Assembly (NCBI RefSeq): GCF_001654865.1
Contig: NZ_LXEO01000017.1
Location: forward strand, 310,001-374,000
Source of the DNA: Buttiauxella noackiae ATCC 51607
Lineage (GTDB): Bacteria; Pseudomonadota; Gammaproteobacteria; Enterobacterales; Enterobacteriaceae
Direction: 5' to 3'
Length of the DNA: 64,000 nucleotides
The notes under the pieces are model-generated. The model did not search any database, was not told where the DNA came from, and saw only the letters and a program-made list of their open reading frames with translations. The position numbers and the translations under genes are program-made. Of the stretch, positions 1-10,200 are shown in pieces; position 1 is the stretch's first letter, and every line of letters begins with the position of its first letter.

Positions 1-1526
1 AATACAAAGAAGAGTTATATAACCTTTATTGCCCTCGGTTGCAGCGAGGGGCAGGTTTTTCTGTCATCACCGCCGGGACGATTTTCCCCTTTGCCAATGA
101 TAATTATGTCAAAAAACTGTTTGCTCCCAGCCTAAAATATCGCAAAATGTCTCAATATCCACAGTACAATCCAATTTCTGGAAAAAACGCTCTGCACAGC
201 GGTGACCTATACGCCGTATTCCCTGAGGCTCGTCGCCTCTATTCAGGTCAAATGAGCGATTTGATGTACAAAGATCTTAGAAACTGGCTGATAGAACCTG
301 ATTTCTCTGAAACACAACGAAAACCAATTATGTTGGACAAAGTTCAACGCAGCTTTGTCACTAGCCGAACTAAGTCAGGTTACCGACGAATCCGTGGTGC
401 TGCAGGTTCGGGTAAATCATTGGTGCTGGCCGCTCGTGCAGCTGAACTACTTGGTCAAGGTAAACAAGTTCTGGTCGTCACCTTTAATATCACGCTCTTG
501 CATTATTTAATGGATATAGCCGTTCGCTGGCCACAGGCAAAAGGTAAAACACGTTCTGATATCACATGGCTCAATTTTCATTATTGGTGTAAACGCATCT
601 GCCTGGAACAAGGATATGCCGAAGAATACGATAATCTCTGGACAACACATTCAGTCCAACAGGTATTGAAATTTTATCTGCCAGCATTGGCGGAGAAAAT
701 TATTGATGCGTCTGGTAATAATTTTCTATCACAATATGACGCAATTTTAGTTGATGAAGGACAGGACTTTTTACCTAATTGGTGGTCGGTATTACGCAAA
801 GCGGGGAAGCCAGACTGCGAGATGCTATTGGTTGCCGATGCCACACAAGATATCTATGGCACGGCAAAATCATGGACCGATGAGGCAATGATTGGCGCAG
901 GATTCAGCGGTAGTTGGGCTGAACTTGATGTAAGTTATCGTTTACCCCAATTAGCTATGGAAAAAGCAGCTGATTTTGCACGTCAATTTTTGCCCCCAGA
1001 AATGGTTAACCTGCCTAAAAGCGATCAGATCGATATGGGGCTTGAACCTTGCGGACTTAGGTGGGTGCACGTTGTTAATGGTGATGTAACGGATATTTGC
1101 TGCGAGGAATTACTACGGTTATCAACATCCGCCTCGTCGGAGACTCTCGCCATTGCCGATCTGACTTTTTTGTGCAACTCCCGTAAATTTGGCCTCGAAG
1201 TCGTAAAAAAACTTGGTTATAGAGGTATTCGCGCTGTCCATACATTTGATGCTGATGAAAAGGAGTCTCGTCGGCAAAAGATCGGCTTTTATATGGGAGA
1301 TGCGCGAATAAAAGCAACGACACTCCACAGTTTTAAGGGGTGGGAGTCCAGGTCTCTGGTGCTATTTATTGAAAACGGTGAAGCTAACCATAAAACCTTG
1401 GCCTTATTGTACACGGGGCTAACAAGGCTCAAGCGTCATCCTGATGGCAGTAGCTTAACCGTTGTATCTCAATCATCGGCATTGTGTGAGTATGGTAAAA
1501 GTTGGCCTTCTTTTGAATATCTATAA
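1..1526 (+). CDS. NERD/UvrD-type DNA helicase, 5' end cut by window edge
   Basis: The reading frame is open to base 1, so the start lies upstream and at least 508 codons are seen. The C-terminal part is a superfamily 1 helicase: Walker A (RGAAGSGKS) around base 400, Walker B (DAILVDEGQDF) near base 750, motif III (LLVADATQDIYG), motif IV (VSYRLP), motif V (TLHSFKGWESRSLVLF) and motif VI (YTGLTRLKR). The N-terminal stretch resembles the end of a NERD nuclease-related domain, a common partner of this helicase type; that part is inference because most of it is off-window. Such proteins are predicted ATP-dependent DNA translocases and are frequent in mobile or defence islands. The gene is convergent with the restriction operon to its right. 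Family call is firm, biological role unknown. Confidence 0.8.
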   Translation, partial: YKEELYNLYCPRLQRGAGFSVITAGTIFPFANDNYVKKLFAPSLKYRKMSQYPQYNPISGKNALHSGDLYAVFPEARRLYSGQMSDLMYKDLRNWLIEPDFSETQRKPIMLDKVQRSFVTSRTKSGYRRIRGAAGSGKSLVLAARAAELLGQGKQVLVVTFNITLLHYLMDIAVRWPQAKGKTRSDITWLNFHYWCKRICLEQGYAEEYDNLWTTHSVQQVLKFYLPALAEKIIDASGNNFLSQYDAILVDEGQDFLPNWWSVLRKAGKPDCEMLLVADATQDIYGTAKSWTDEAMIGAGFSGSWAELDVSYRLPQLAMEKAADFARQFLPPEMVNLPKSDQIDMGLEPCGLRWVHVVNGDVTDICCEELLRLSTSASSETLAIADLTFLCNSRKFGLEVVKKLGYRGIRAVHTFDADEKESRRQKIGFYMGDARIKATTLHSFKGWESRSLVLFIENGEANHKTLALLYTGLTRLKRHPDGSSLTVVSQSSALCEYGKSWPSFEYL

Positions 1527-1863
1527 AATAAGCGAGGATCACCCGTCCTCCTCTTGCAGTACTGATTCAAAATCTGTACCTGACAAACCAGAGACAGCAC
1601 TAAGCATGCCCCTGACCAAAGCCTCTAGGTCTACTAAGACGCTCGTCTATCGAGTGCTAACAGAAAAGATTTACTGCACATATACATAAATCATGCCTAC
1701 TCAAGTCCCCTTGCAGAGTACTCCAAAAGTTGACAGCTACAGAAATCCCTCAGCATAGATACTTCTGCCGAGTCATTTGCTTATGTAAGTATCCCACCAA
1801 AACGCACCCATTCATTTTTAGAGATCTTCCGACATACTGATTTTGTCACCTGAGGAGATCGCT
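1527..1863. other. Intergenic stretch with no recognisable gene
   Basis: This segment between the helicase stop and the IS remnant holds only a short open frame that begins inside the helicase gene and has no ribosome site or family resemblance. The last 50 bases probably belong to the IS3-family element whose orfA fragment follows, but I could not identify a terminal inverted repeat. Confidence 0.4.
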
Positions 1864-1992
1864 ATGCGTAAGATCCGATTCATCGGGCACCGGATCATTG
1901 CCGTTCTGAAAACTGTAGAAGCTGGTCGAACCGTCAAAGATGTGTGTCGTGAGGCTGCTATTTCTGAAGCCAGCTATTACATCCATTGCCTA
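1864..1992 (+). pseudogene. IS3-family transposase OrfA fragment
   Basis: From the ATG at 1864 the frame reads MRKIRFIGHRIIAVLKTVEAG, then TVKDVCREAAISEASYY. This is the N-terminal helix-turn-helix of an IS3-family (IS407-like) OrfA, normally about 85-90 residues and followed by a frameshifted orfB. Similarity stops abruptly after SEASYY, where the family continues NWKAKYGG. The leucine-zipper half of OrfA and all of OrfB (integrase domain) are missing. The open frame continues to 2229 with unrelated sequence that overlaps the 3' end of the Mrr-type gene on the other strand. It is a dead remnant marking past transposition at the edge of the restriction operon. Confidence 0.7.
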
Positions 1993-2116
1993 GCAAACCT
2001 CCAGCAATATCGCACATGGATTAATATTAAGCACCGAAACTTTACAGGTAAGTCCCCTGAAACGGAAACTTACCTATTCATATCAGTGTCTGAATGGCTT
2101 CTCAAATGTTTCAAAA

Positions 2117-3298
2117 CTATGAGTTTGACTGGAAATCTTCGATTATCTTTTGATTGTAATCGTCCAGATACTTTTGTAGTTCATCCCTGTCGATCAGACG
2201 CACCAAGGCTGACTCAGCTAACTCTTTAGCTGAGCGTGTGAAGTAGGAATTAGTCACAACCATCGCCTCATCACAACCATAGAACGTTTTAGCAGAGATC
2301 ACCTGCTGCACCGCCGAGTTACCTACAGAACCAGAATAATTTTTCGCCTGAATAACCATATCCTTACCAAATCGAGTGACGAAAAGATCTGCACCCTGAT
2401 CTTGCGTTCTCTTGGTTTCTTTGACGTCATAACCCATAGTCTGGAATATTTCCACAAGGAAATCTTCGAACTGGAAACCGTCCATTGCATCAACTAAATA
2501 CATGGTGACGAATTTATTAGGGTTAAAATGCTCAAGGCGTGTAGCTAACCTATCAACCAGAATATCAAAATAAATACGTTCGCACACAGCCAAGTATTTT
2601 TTAACTTCATCAAATAAAACCAAAGGGACACCAGGCGTGGTCTCCGCTTTTTCATTGAATTCTACTGATGAGAACTCTATATTATTACTCCATATATAGA
2701 ATAGAAATAATGAAAGATCTGCCCGAAAAGTGGTGCCCGCTTCCTCAATCCATGACTTCAAGGATTCAGTAAGTGTAGATTTAATATGCCGTTTAACTTC
2801 CTTAGCGAAACCATAATAAAGAGCGTTAAATGACGTGGTAAGGAGTAATTTATCTAATAGCTCAGGTAACTCCTCAAGCTCATTGAACCCTTTTCTGACC
2901 AACACCTCACGGAAAAGTTGTAATTCGGAGTATGTGCCATTATCTGTTGAGAAATCAGCTTCCGATTTATTATTATGTGAGAATCTGGAAGTGTAAATGA
3001 AGTTAGTAAAATATGGATCTTTTAAATTAGAGTATTTTTCGAGAACATTTTCAAGCAATTGATTAAGCTGAGTTTGTTCTTTCTTTTTCCCAAATAGATC
3101 TTTCAGAACACCCTTTGAACGATACTGAAACTCGGGATAAAACGATGGATTCAATGGTGTCATACGTTGTATATCTATTGCTTGTGAGGTCGATGATGCT
3201 GAACCCCATGAAGACGTTTTTACAGGCGAAACTCCACTACACCAGGGACAATTAATCTCAAAAGTCGTTCTACTGCAAGTATCACACTGATAAATCAT
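2117..3298 (-). CDS. Mrr-type restriction endonuclease with N-terminal zinc-binding motif
   Basis: 393 residues. The C-terminal ~120 residues are an Mrr_cat PD-(D/E)XK nuclease domain: GFQFEDFLVEIFQTMGY, then DQGADLFV, then MVIQAKNY, the D...QAK catalytic signature of this family (Q replacing E is usual for Mrr). The N-terminus has a CxxC...CxxC pair (CDTC, CPWC) suggesting a small zinc ribbon. The middle 200 residues are unrecognised. Mrr-family enzymes usually cut modified (methylated) DNA. It is the last gene of the leftward operon that starts with hsdM, 104 bases after the PD-(D/E)XK gene. Its 3' end is overlapped by non-coding sequence after the IS remnant on the other strand. The nuclease assignment is secure; target is unknown. 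Confidence 0.82.
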   Translation of the reverse strand: MIYQCDTCSRTTFEINCPWCSGVSPVKTSSWGSASSTSQAIDIQRMTPLNPSFYPEFQYRSKGVLKDLFGKKKEQTQLNQLLENVLEKYSNLKDPYFTNFIYTSRFSHNNKSEADFSTDNGTYSELQLFREVLVRKGFNELEELPELLDKLLLTTSFNALYYGFAKEVKRHIKSTLTESLKSWIEEAGTTFRADLSLFLFYIWSNNIEFSSVEFNEKAETTPGVPLVLFDEVKKYLAVCERIYFDILVDRLATRLEHFNPNKFVTMYLVDAMDGFQFEDFLVEIFQTMGYDVKETKRTQDQGADLFVTRFGKDMVIQAKNYSGSVGNSAVQQVISAKTFYGCDEAMVVTNSYFTRSAKELAESALVRLIDRDELQKYLDDYNQKIIEDFQSNS

Positions 3299-3402
3299 TT
3301 GAATATTCTCCTTTTATTCCAATATCTGTCTATTCGGCGCTTCAATTACCAACCTAATAATCCACAATTTAAAAAAGATCGTCACCACTCAGTCATATTA
3401 CT

Positions 3403-4530
3403 TTATGTTCTTATTTTTGAGTCCATCCACTTAGTCATATCCTTAAGAAGAACCAGTGCATCTTTTTTGCTTCTCGTATTCCCCCAAAAACTCAGTTCAA
3501 GCACTTTCCCCTTCCCAGTAATTGATACTTCGTAGTCCTCAGGGCTAGCTGTTGGAATGAAATCTCCAGCACTTAAAGCAACTCTTATTTCTTCTTTTAG
3601 TGCATTAACTTCAGGATAATCATCTGAATGTATCCAGCCATATACGTAGAACTCAGCTTCAACTCGTCCATCCTGTGAAGGGCGATAAACTAACGTAATT
3701 CCTGTTTTACCTTGCCCCCAGCATCCCGGCATCAGATGAATTGCTTTATAGTAACCCTTCCAGTTATTAATACCTGTTGCAATATGAATATCAGGCAATA
3801 CCTCTGAGACAACCGATTTAGCTTCCTCGGTGATAGCATTTTGGTACATTTCCAGCAATTGAACCGATTTTATCAAAGCTGTGAAATTTTCAGTGACAAA
3901 CTCCACATTTTTATCAGATACCTTATCCATACTAACCTCACTCAATTTTTTAAGATGACTTAAAAACTCCTGATAAAAAACAGTCCACTTGCTGAACTCT
4001 TGATTCATCATCTCCGACCCCAGACGTCGGATGGCGGTTTCCAGCAGCAGTGAATAATTGATAAGTTGCCAACCGTCTACGCCTTTAGCGCAGTTACCAT
4101 CAGGCTTTAATATACAACGAAATAGATTTTGATTGTTGCCGCCGTAACTATCAATGAGACTTACATAGCTGGGAAAAGGATTATATGTATCAGCCAAGAC
4201 TTTATGCTCAATACCTATGATGAATTCATCATGTCTGATAAGAATATCAAGATATTTCCCATCCTCTGTTCTGGCTTCTCTCATTAATTCCAGAGAGGTG
4301 AAATCAATTTCATCAACATCTAGGGAATCATCCAGGCAACATAACAATGCTTTTAGCAACCATGGCGGCACCATTTTCTGGGCTCCCATAAACAAAGCCA
4401 TCAAATCCGTTGTTGGGTTTTCGAGATATCCGGAACCTCCCAATTCAAAAAAATTGAATTCAACATCATCTTCAACCGAAATGCCCTTCAGTTGTTCAAT
4501 AAATTTGACAAAAAACGTTTCAGAACGCAA
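3403..4530 (-). CDS. PD-(D/E)XK nuclease superfamily protein (PDDEXK_4-like)
   Basis: 375 residues. The N-terminal part carries FFELGGSGYLENPTTDLMA, close to the family signature in which a G-[RS]-GYxENPT[ST]DL block precedes the nuclease core. The core is YLDILIRHDEFIIGIEHKV, giving the D...E-x-K triad near residues 90-107. Proteins of this family are predicted nucleases often found beside restriction and phage-defence genes; no substrate is established. The gene lies between the GmrSD-type gene (59 bases upstream) and the Mrr-type gene on the same strand, so it is probably co-transcribed with both. No transmembrane segment or partner domain is apparent. Confidence 0.7.
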   Translation of the reverse strand: MRSETFFVKFIEQLKGISVEDDVEFNFFELGGSGYLENPTTDLMALFMGAQKMVPPWLLKALLCCLDDSLDVDEIDFTSLELMREARTEDGKYLDILIRHDEFIIGIEHKVLADTYNPFPSYVSLIDSYGGNNQNLFRCILKPDGNCAKGVDGWQLINYSLLLETAIRRLGSEMMNQEFSKWTVFYQEFLSHLKKLSEVSMDKVSDKNVEFVTENFTALIKSVQLLEMYQNAITEEAKSVVSEVLPDIHIATGINNWKGYYKAIHLMPGCWGQGKTGITLVYRPSQDGRVEAEFYVYGWIHSDDYPEVNALKEEIRVALSAGDFIPTASPEDYEVSITGKGKVLELSFWGNTRSKKDALVLLKDMTKWMDSKIRT

Positions 4531-4588
4531 TTCAACCTCCTTTTAAAAATCATGATGCCATTACAGCTTAATTAACACCCTAACTTTG

Positions 4589-6427
4589 CTATAAATTATG
4601 GTCCCAAATATTCTCACAAATTATTTTATACAAAGACTGTCGTTCATCGACATCTTGTTTTTTAAATGAATCATGTGGTTTGAAAGGCAATCCGAATACA
4701 TTTCTCAACTGATTGAAATTAGGGCTATTCATATATGCCAATGGGCATAACGATTTAGCCAGGAGATTCTCTTTGATGTAATGAGGTTGCTTTTGATCGT
4801 AACACAAATCACCATATGACTGGTTTGAGCCTCTAGGTAATAAAACCAAATCACCTAAGCGATTTCTGTAATTGTTAAATTCGTGCTCTTGTTCAAACTC
4901 ATCAGAGTAACGTTCATATTTATCGGCCCAAATATGCTCGACTTCAAATGGCTTACCGTGTTCTGGCTGATAATATGTAATGAAGGTTGTACTCATTCCA
5001 GCTTGCTGCTCAACCCACGCAGTTATACGAGAAAGCAAAAACTTCACAAAACGATAGTTTTGACCATGGAGACGAAACTCTTCCATTCCTGCAAAAGTAT
5101 CTGGCATTTCGGATAACTTCTTAGATAATAAATCTTTTAATTCTTCAAAACTTTTACCACGAATCTCTTTAACAAGACTGTACATTGTGTAACGAATAGA
5201 ACTGGCAGAGAATTTACGGAAATTGACAGAACGGCGAACAACAAACGTTTCAATATAGCGAGCCACCAGGTTTATTTTGGCTCTCGCAACTTCAGAACTG
5301 TCACCAACATTTAATGGAGCCAACATCAAAGGGAAACTTAAAGTAGGTGCAATACCCCAATGGTGGATATAAAATACATATTCCAGTTGATGCGTTAATG
5401 CTCTCTCAGCATTCAGTATTTGTGTATAAGCATTTAAATAAAACAAAAAGTTTTTTTGTATAAATCGTTCAAATGTCTCTCCATTATCTGGGTCCAATCC
5501 CACCGCCTGAAGATTATCTCTAACCCAACTATGAAAACGCGTACCTATTTTTTCAAAGTCTTCATTTTTTGAACCAGCTTTACCCGGGCGTATTGTATCA
5601 GCATATTGAGCTCGCAACCATGACTGGAAAAAACGTTGGTCTTCATCTTTGTCATAGTTTTTTAAATCCATCATCGCTTTTTTCCAGAGTTCATTTGCCT
5701 TTTGGCGTTTATCTCCCTGATGAAAGCGTGAAAGTAAAAAACCTTTAAGCATTTCGGACGGAGTAAGATTCAATCCTCGGTCATTCATAGTCTCAAAGAT
5801 GGTATATGCGTTTTCATCTGAATAGGCAACTATCTCAACCATAATAACGTTATACTTAAGCCAGTCGATAAAAAAAGGAAAAGCCTGACCTTTTAACTCA
5901 TCAGGAAAAGCATCTGTGATATTCTGATATCTCTCCACCATGTTATGGGTTGACTCATCATCCCCATCAACTAAACTATAGCTACCAAAATTAAACAATG
6001 CTTCCATGCAAGCAATTCTGTCTTCAACTACTATATTGAATGATTTGCTGCCACGTAGCTCGGAGAAAATCATTGATTCTATTTTCTCTTCATATTTAAG
6101 TTCTTTCTGAAGGTTATGGAGGTAAATTAGAAATAAAGTTAATGAAGTCAGTCGTTGCTGACCATCAATAATACTCCGTTTCCCATCTTTACTACTCACA
6201 ACAAATGGTCCTAAGTAATAATTATTGTAGTTTTCACCCTGCTCCCGAGAATCACCGACTGTGTATTCATTGAGAAACGCAGATGTTAAGTCTGTAACCA
6301 ACTCTTCAATATGTTTCTCACCCCAGCTATACTCGCGCTGAAAGTAATCAACGGTATATTTTTGCGCATTTAGAACATCAAACAAATTACGATGGCGTGC
6401 TTCAATTTTATTATCTAACTTACTCAT
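4589..6427 (-). CDS. GmrSD-type (DUF262-DUF1524) type IV restriction enzyme
   Basis: 612 residues from the ATG at 6427, chosen because GGGAG lies at the right spacing before it; a longer frame to 6460 has no such site. The N-terminal DUF262 domain (GmrS-like) shows FQREYSWG near residue 30 and IDGQQRLTSLTL near residue 85, the nucleotide-binding signature. The C-terminal DUF1524 domain (GmrD-like) has an HNH-type core FEVEHIWADKY, followed by NRLGDLVLL and NQSYGD. Fused GmrSD proteins use NTPs to cut DNA carrying modified bases, such as glucosylated hydroxymethylcytosine of T-even phages. Here it sits inside a type I restriction operon, between a metallopeptidase gene and a second nuclease gene, which suggests layered restriction of both unmodified and modified phage DNA. 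Confidence 0.87.
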   Translation of the reverse strand: MSKLDNKIEARHRNLFDVLNAQKYTVDYFQREYSWGEKHIEELVTDLTSAFLNEYTVGDSREQGENYNNYYLGPFVVSSKDGKRSIIDGQQRLTSLTLFLIYLHNLQKELKYEEKIESMIFSELRGSKSFNIVVEDRIACMEALFNFGSYSLVDGDDESTHNMVERYQNITDAFPDELKGQAFPFFIDWLKYNVIMVEIVAYSDENAYTIFETMNDRGLNLTPSEMLKGFLLSRFHQGDKRQKANELWKKAMMDLKNYDKDEDQRFFQSWLRAQYADTIRPGKAGSKNEDFEKIGTRFHSWVRDNLQAVGLDPDNGETFERFIQKNFLFYLNAYTQILNAERALTHQLEYVFYIHHWGIAPTLSFPLMLAPLNVGDSSEVARAKINLVARYIETFVVRRSVNFRKFSASSIRYTMYSLVKEIRGKSFEELKDLLSKKLSEMPDTFAGMEEFRLHGQNYRFVKFLLSRITAWVEQQAGMSTTFITYYQPEHGKPFEVEHIWADKYERYSDEFEQEHEFNNYRNRLGDLVLLPRGSNQSYGDLCYDQKQPHYIKENLLAKSLCPLAYMNSPNFNQLRNVFGLPFKPHDSFKKQDVDERQSLYKIICENIWDHNL

Positions 6428-6485
6428 TATTATACTCCCTGCATTAACGAGACTGACCAAACCCTTAAGAACTCATATTGATAAG

Positions 6486-7241
6486 TTACATATCAGCCAA
6501 CAACATCCCAGCCATGCCATCCAGCCGTTTCTTGACCTTTTCCCAGCCCGGCATAACCTGCCCCATCAGACGGTAAAACTCTTCGCTGTGGTTGTGCTCA
6601 GCCACATGGCATAACTCATGTAGCAAGACATAATCGATGCATTCTGAGGATGCCTTAACCAGCCATGGGTTCAAGGTCAGACAACCTTTTGCAGAACAGT
6701 TACCCCATTGCGTTTGCATCGCCCGCAAACGTATCGGCGGACACTCACTAACCCAAAGGGTCTGTGGTATCAATAAATCTAGTCTGCGTTGGAAGACATC
6801 TCTGGCGCGTTCCCGATACCATTCAGCCAGCAACGCTTTAACTTTTTCAGCCGATTTGTGTCTGACCGTCACTTCCAGACGCCCACGCAACATTTTCACT
6901 CGTTGCGGTGCAGTAGCGTCTTCTGTCACTTTCAACTGATATTGCTTGCCAAGATAGTAATGACTTTCGCCACTGACATACTGACGCGGAACAATGTGCG
7001 TCTGTTGCTCCCTGAAATCAAGTAGTTGCTGATATATCCAGCGCCCTCGTTTTTTCAGCGCAGACAACACCTCGTGCTCAGGTGTTTCTGGTGGTACAGA
7101 GGCCACAACCCGGCAGTCCGGATGCACCTTGATGAGCACCCTGCCCTTAACGACCTGACGCGGAACACACTGTACGATAATGGCTTCATCACCATAGACA
7201 ATGCGTAACGCTTTCATTGCTGGCGACTCTTTTTCACTCAT
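6486..7241 (-). CDS. YgjP/DUF45-family zinc metallopeptidase of the restriction operon
   Basis: 251 residues with the zincin motif HELCHVAEH near residue 208 and the family's WGNCSAKGCLTLNPWL block before it. This is the DUF45/YgjP (M48-like) family, often encoded next to hsdR in type I restriction loci. Its ATG overlaps the hsdR stop (ATGA, 7238-7241), so the two are translationally coupled. The substrate is not known; processing or proteolytic control of the restriction complex is a reasonable inference, since type I endonuclease activity is elsewhere controlled by proteolysis. No signal peptide, so cytoplasmic. Pipolins of E. coli are reported to carry a metallohydrolase in a similar place. 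Confidence 0.8.
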   Translation of the reverse strand: MSEKESPAMKALRIVYGDEAIIVQCVPRQVVKGRVLIKVHPDCRVVASVPPETPEHEVLSALKKRGRWIYQQLLDFREQQTHIVPRQYVSGESHYYLGKQYQLKVTEDATAPQRVKMLRGRLEVTVRHKSAEKVKALLAEWYRERARDVFQRRLDLLIPQTLWVSECPPIRLRAMQTQWGNCSAKGCLTLNPWLVKASSECIDYVLLHELCHVAEHNHSEEFYRLMGQVMPGWEKVKKRLDGMAGMLLADM

Positions 7242-10200
7242 GATTTCATCAAACCAACGCGCAGTATCTGGATGATAGTTTCCACAATACGGTTTACCTG
7301 GTTCATTCCGGCACCTATTTCCCGGCAGGCCGTAAACAGTAGCGGTAAGAGATTTGTCTTGACTGCTTTCTCGATATCCTGAGGGTTTAGGGAGTTTTCT
7401 GCCACTGCTTTGACGATGATACTGTCCACTTCAAAAGCCAGCTTCGTCCACTTCTCCTGCACCTGAACATCGTTTACCGCAAAAACCTCAGGTAGCTCTT
7501 TTTTAAATACACCGTAATACGCCTGAGCATACTTGTTCACCGCCAGTGCATCCGGGATGTCGCTGAGCTTACGGGCTTCAACTTTTTCTTCAAACTCACG
7601 GAATAGGAGATACTGTTTTAGTGGATGGTCGAACAGTTTTTCTGCTTCTTCGATAGCCATGCGCAGGAGTCTGGAAAATGCCTCTTGAGCGTACGGGTCA
7701 TCACGCAGCTCCTGCTCAATCATCTTCGTCACACGGGTTTTAATGATGTCGGTTTCATTGCGGGTTTTATTGTTATCCCACTCTTCGGGTTTTTCGCTCT
7801 TGCCCATTTTACCGACTTCATACACGCCATCGGGTTCACGAACCTCAACGCCGGTGACATGCTTATCCAGCAATTTTTTCACCTGCTCAGCGTAGTCGTC
7901 ATAATTGACCTGCTCGCCGCTGACCTGCATTGCCCACTGGCGCAGGCTGGACATCTGTTTTACGGTTTCTTTATAGAGATTTCGGTCTTGTTCCGTAAAA
8001 CTCTTGTCGGTGAAGAAGGTTGCAGACTGCAGTGCCACTTTCAGGCATCCGGCAAAGGCCGTTAACGCCTCAAAGAAATCATCACGGGTTTTCTGATGGA
8101 TATCGACCATCTCTCCGTCACGTTCTTCCATTTTAGGCACCAGTACCGCACGTAACTGCTCAGTATCATTTTTGTTTTTGACACCAGCAAATATGGCCCA
8201 CAGCTGGTTATACAGATGAGGCAGACGTTTGTATTCAGAACTCATAGCGTTGTACAACCCATCAATATCCTTGATGTCGTATCCCCCCTGAGTTCGGGAG
8301 GCCAGATCCTGATATTTACCGATCGTCGTGTCCAGTTCAGCAAGAATGCCGCGATAATCAATCAGCAGGCCAAACTTTTTCAGTGGATGCAGTCGGTTCA
8401 CCCGGGCAATAGCCTGGATAAGATTATGTGATTTAAGCGGCTTGTCGATATACAGCACGGTATTCTTCGGCTCATCAAACCCGGTGAGCAGTTTATCAAC
8501 GACTATCAGCAATTTGAGCTTCTCATCGGTATCGAAACGACTGATGACATTACGGGTATACACAGACTCATCCTGCGTGCCGACATTATCCTTCCACCAT
8601 TTCGTCACTTCCGGCAGTTTGCTTTCATCCACTTCGGTATTCCCTTCCCGGGTATCCGGCGGGCTGATAACTACAGCTGACTCAAACAACCCGGCTTCAT
8701 CAAGATACTTTTTATATTTGATGGCGGAAATCTTGCTGTCGCAGGCAAGTTGGCCTTTCAGCCCCTCATCAATATTCTTCGAGAAGTGTGTGGCGATATC
8801 TAACGCAATCAGACGGATGCGGTCATCTGCACTATAAACCTCACCCTTACGGGCATATTTACGCTTAAGGTCGGCTTTTTGCGCTTCGCTTAACCCATCG
8901 GTAATACGATCAAACCATGCATCTATTGCCCGATCGTTTACCTCAAGATCAGGAATACGCTCTTCGTAAAGTAGAGGCGTCACCGCCTGATCTTCTACCG
9001 CTCGCTGCATGGTATAAGCGTGGACAATCGGCCCGAATTTATTGGTGGTCTTATCTTCTTTCAGCAATGGTGTACCGGTAAATGCCACAAAGGCGGCATT
9101 CGGCAGGGCCAGTTTCATTCGCACATGGTTCTCACCGCCCTGGCTGCGATGTCCTTCATCAATCAGAACGATGATGTCGGGGCTGGTATTAACGCATTCA
9201 GGCAATTTTGTCGCTGAGTTAAATTTCTGAATAAGGGTAAAGATTATACGTTCTTTACCAGAGCCAATCTGCTGTGCCAGCTTCTGACCTGAGGTCGCCA
9301 TCGCTTTGGCCTTATCATCCTTCCCGGCCAGTTCACCACCAGAGGCGAAAGTGCCGCTGAGCTGCCCTTCAAGGTCTACACGATCCGTCACCACCACAAT
9401 ACGACACTGCTTCAGGCTGTCATGAAGAATCAGCGCCTTGCTGAGGAACACCATAGTGTACGATTTGCCGGAACCCGTGGTATGCCAGATCACCCCACCT
9501 TCTCTGCCCCCATCCGGTCTGCGGGTACTGATGCGTTCCAGCAGTCTTTTAATGCCGAACACCTGCTGATAGCGAGCGACTATCTTCACGGTCTTTTTAT
9601 CAAACAGGGTGAAGAAGCGGGTCATCTCCAGCAGACGTTCCGGCGAAAGCAGACTGATAAGCAGCTTATCCTGTCCACTGACAGCCAGTTCACCAGCGGC
9701 TATTAACTGTTGGTACCAGTCGAGATCGGCTGAAGGACGATGATCAAACAAAGCATGCATTTGTTCCGTCGATAACTGATGGTTGCGCAGAGCATGCATC
9801 TGCGGATCGGTTATATCTTCTTCACGCCATGCTGCCCAGAATTTCATTGGCGTATGGCAGGTACCGTAGCGCCCGTCATACCCGTTAATCGACAGTAATA
9901 TCTGGCTGTAAGCAAACAGCTGCGGGATTTCATCGTTGAGCTGATTACGGATACTCTGAGATATCCCCTCGTCAATGGTTGGCCCTTTCTTACCGTGACC
10001 TGCCGGGCTTTTCGCTTCAATGACTGCCAGCGGGATACCATTAACAAAGCAGACAATATCCGGTCTGCGGGTTTCGACACCACCTGACCGCAATACCGTA
10101 AATTCTTCGGTAAAATGGAACTGGTTATTTTCCGGATGCTCCCAGTCAATCAGCGCGATCGTGGGGTTCACCTTCTTGCCATCGACAAATTCCGTGACAG

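Noticed and set aside
1462..1689. 75-aa open frame after the helicase
   Set aside because: It begins inside the helicase gene in another frame, lacks a ribosome site and resembles nothing known.
1843..2229. 128-aa frame as an intact gene
   Set aside because: Only the first ~45 residues resemble a transposase; the rest is unrelated and overlaps the Mrr-type gene antisense.
7625..8065. Rightward 146-aa frame opposite hsdR
   Set aside because: Antisense shadow of the hsdR C-terminus with no start signals.
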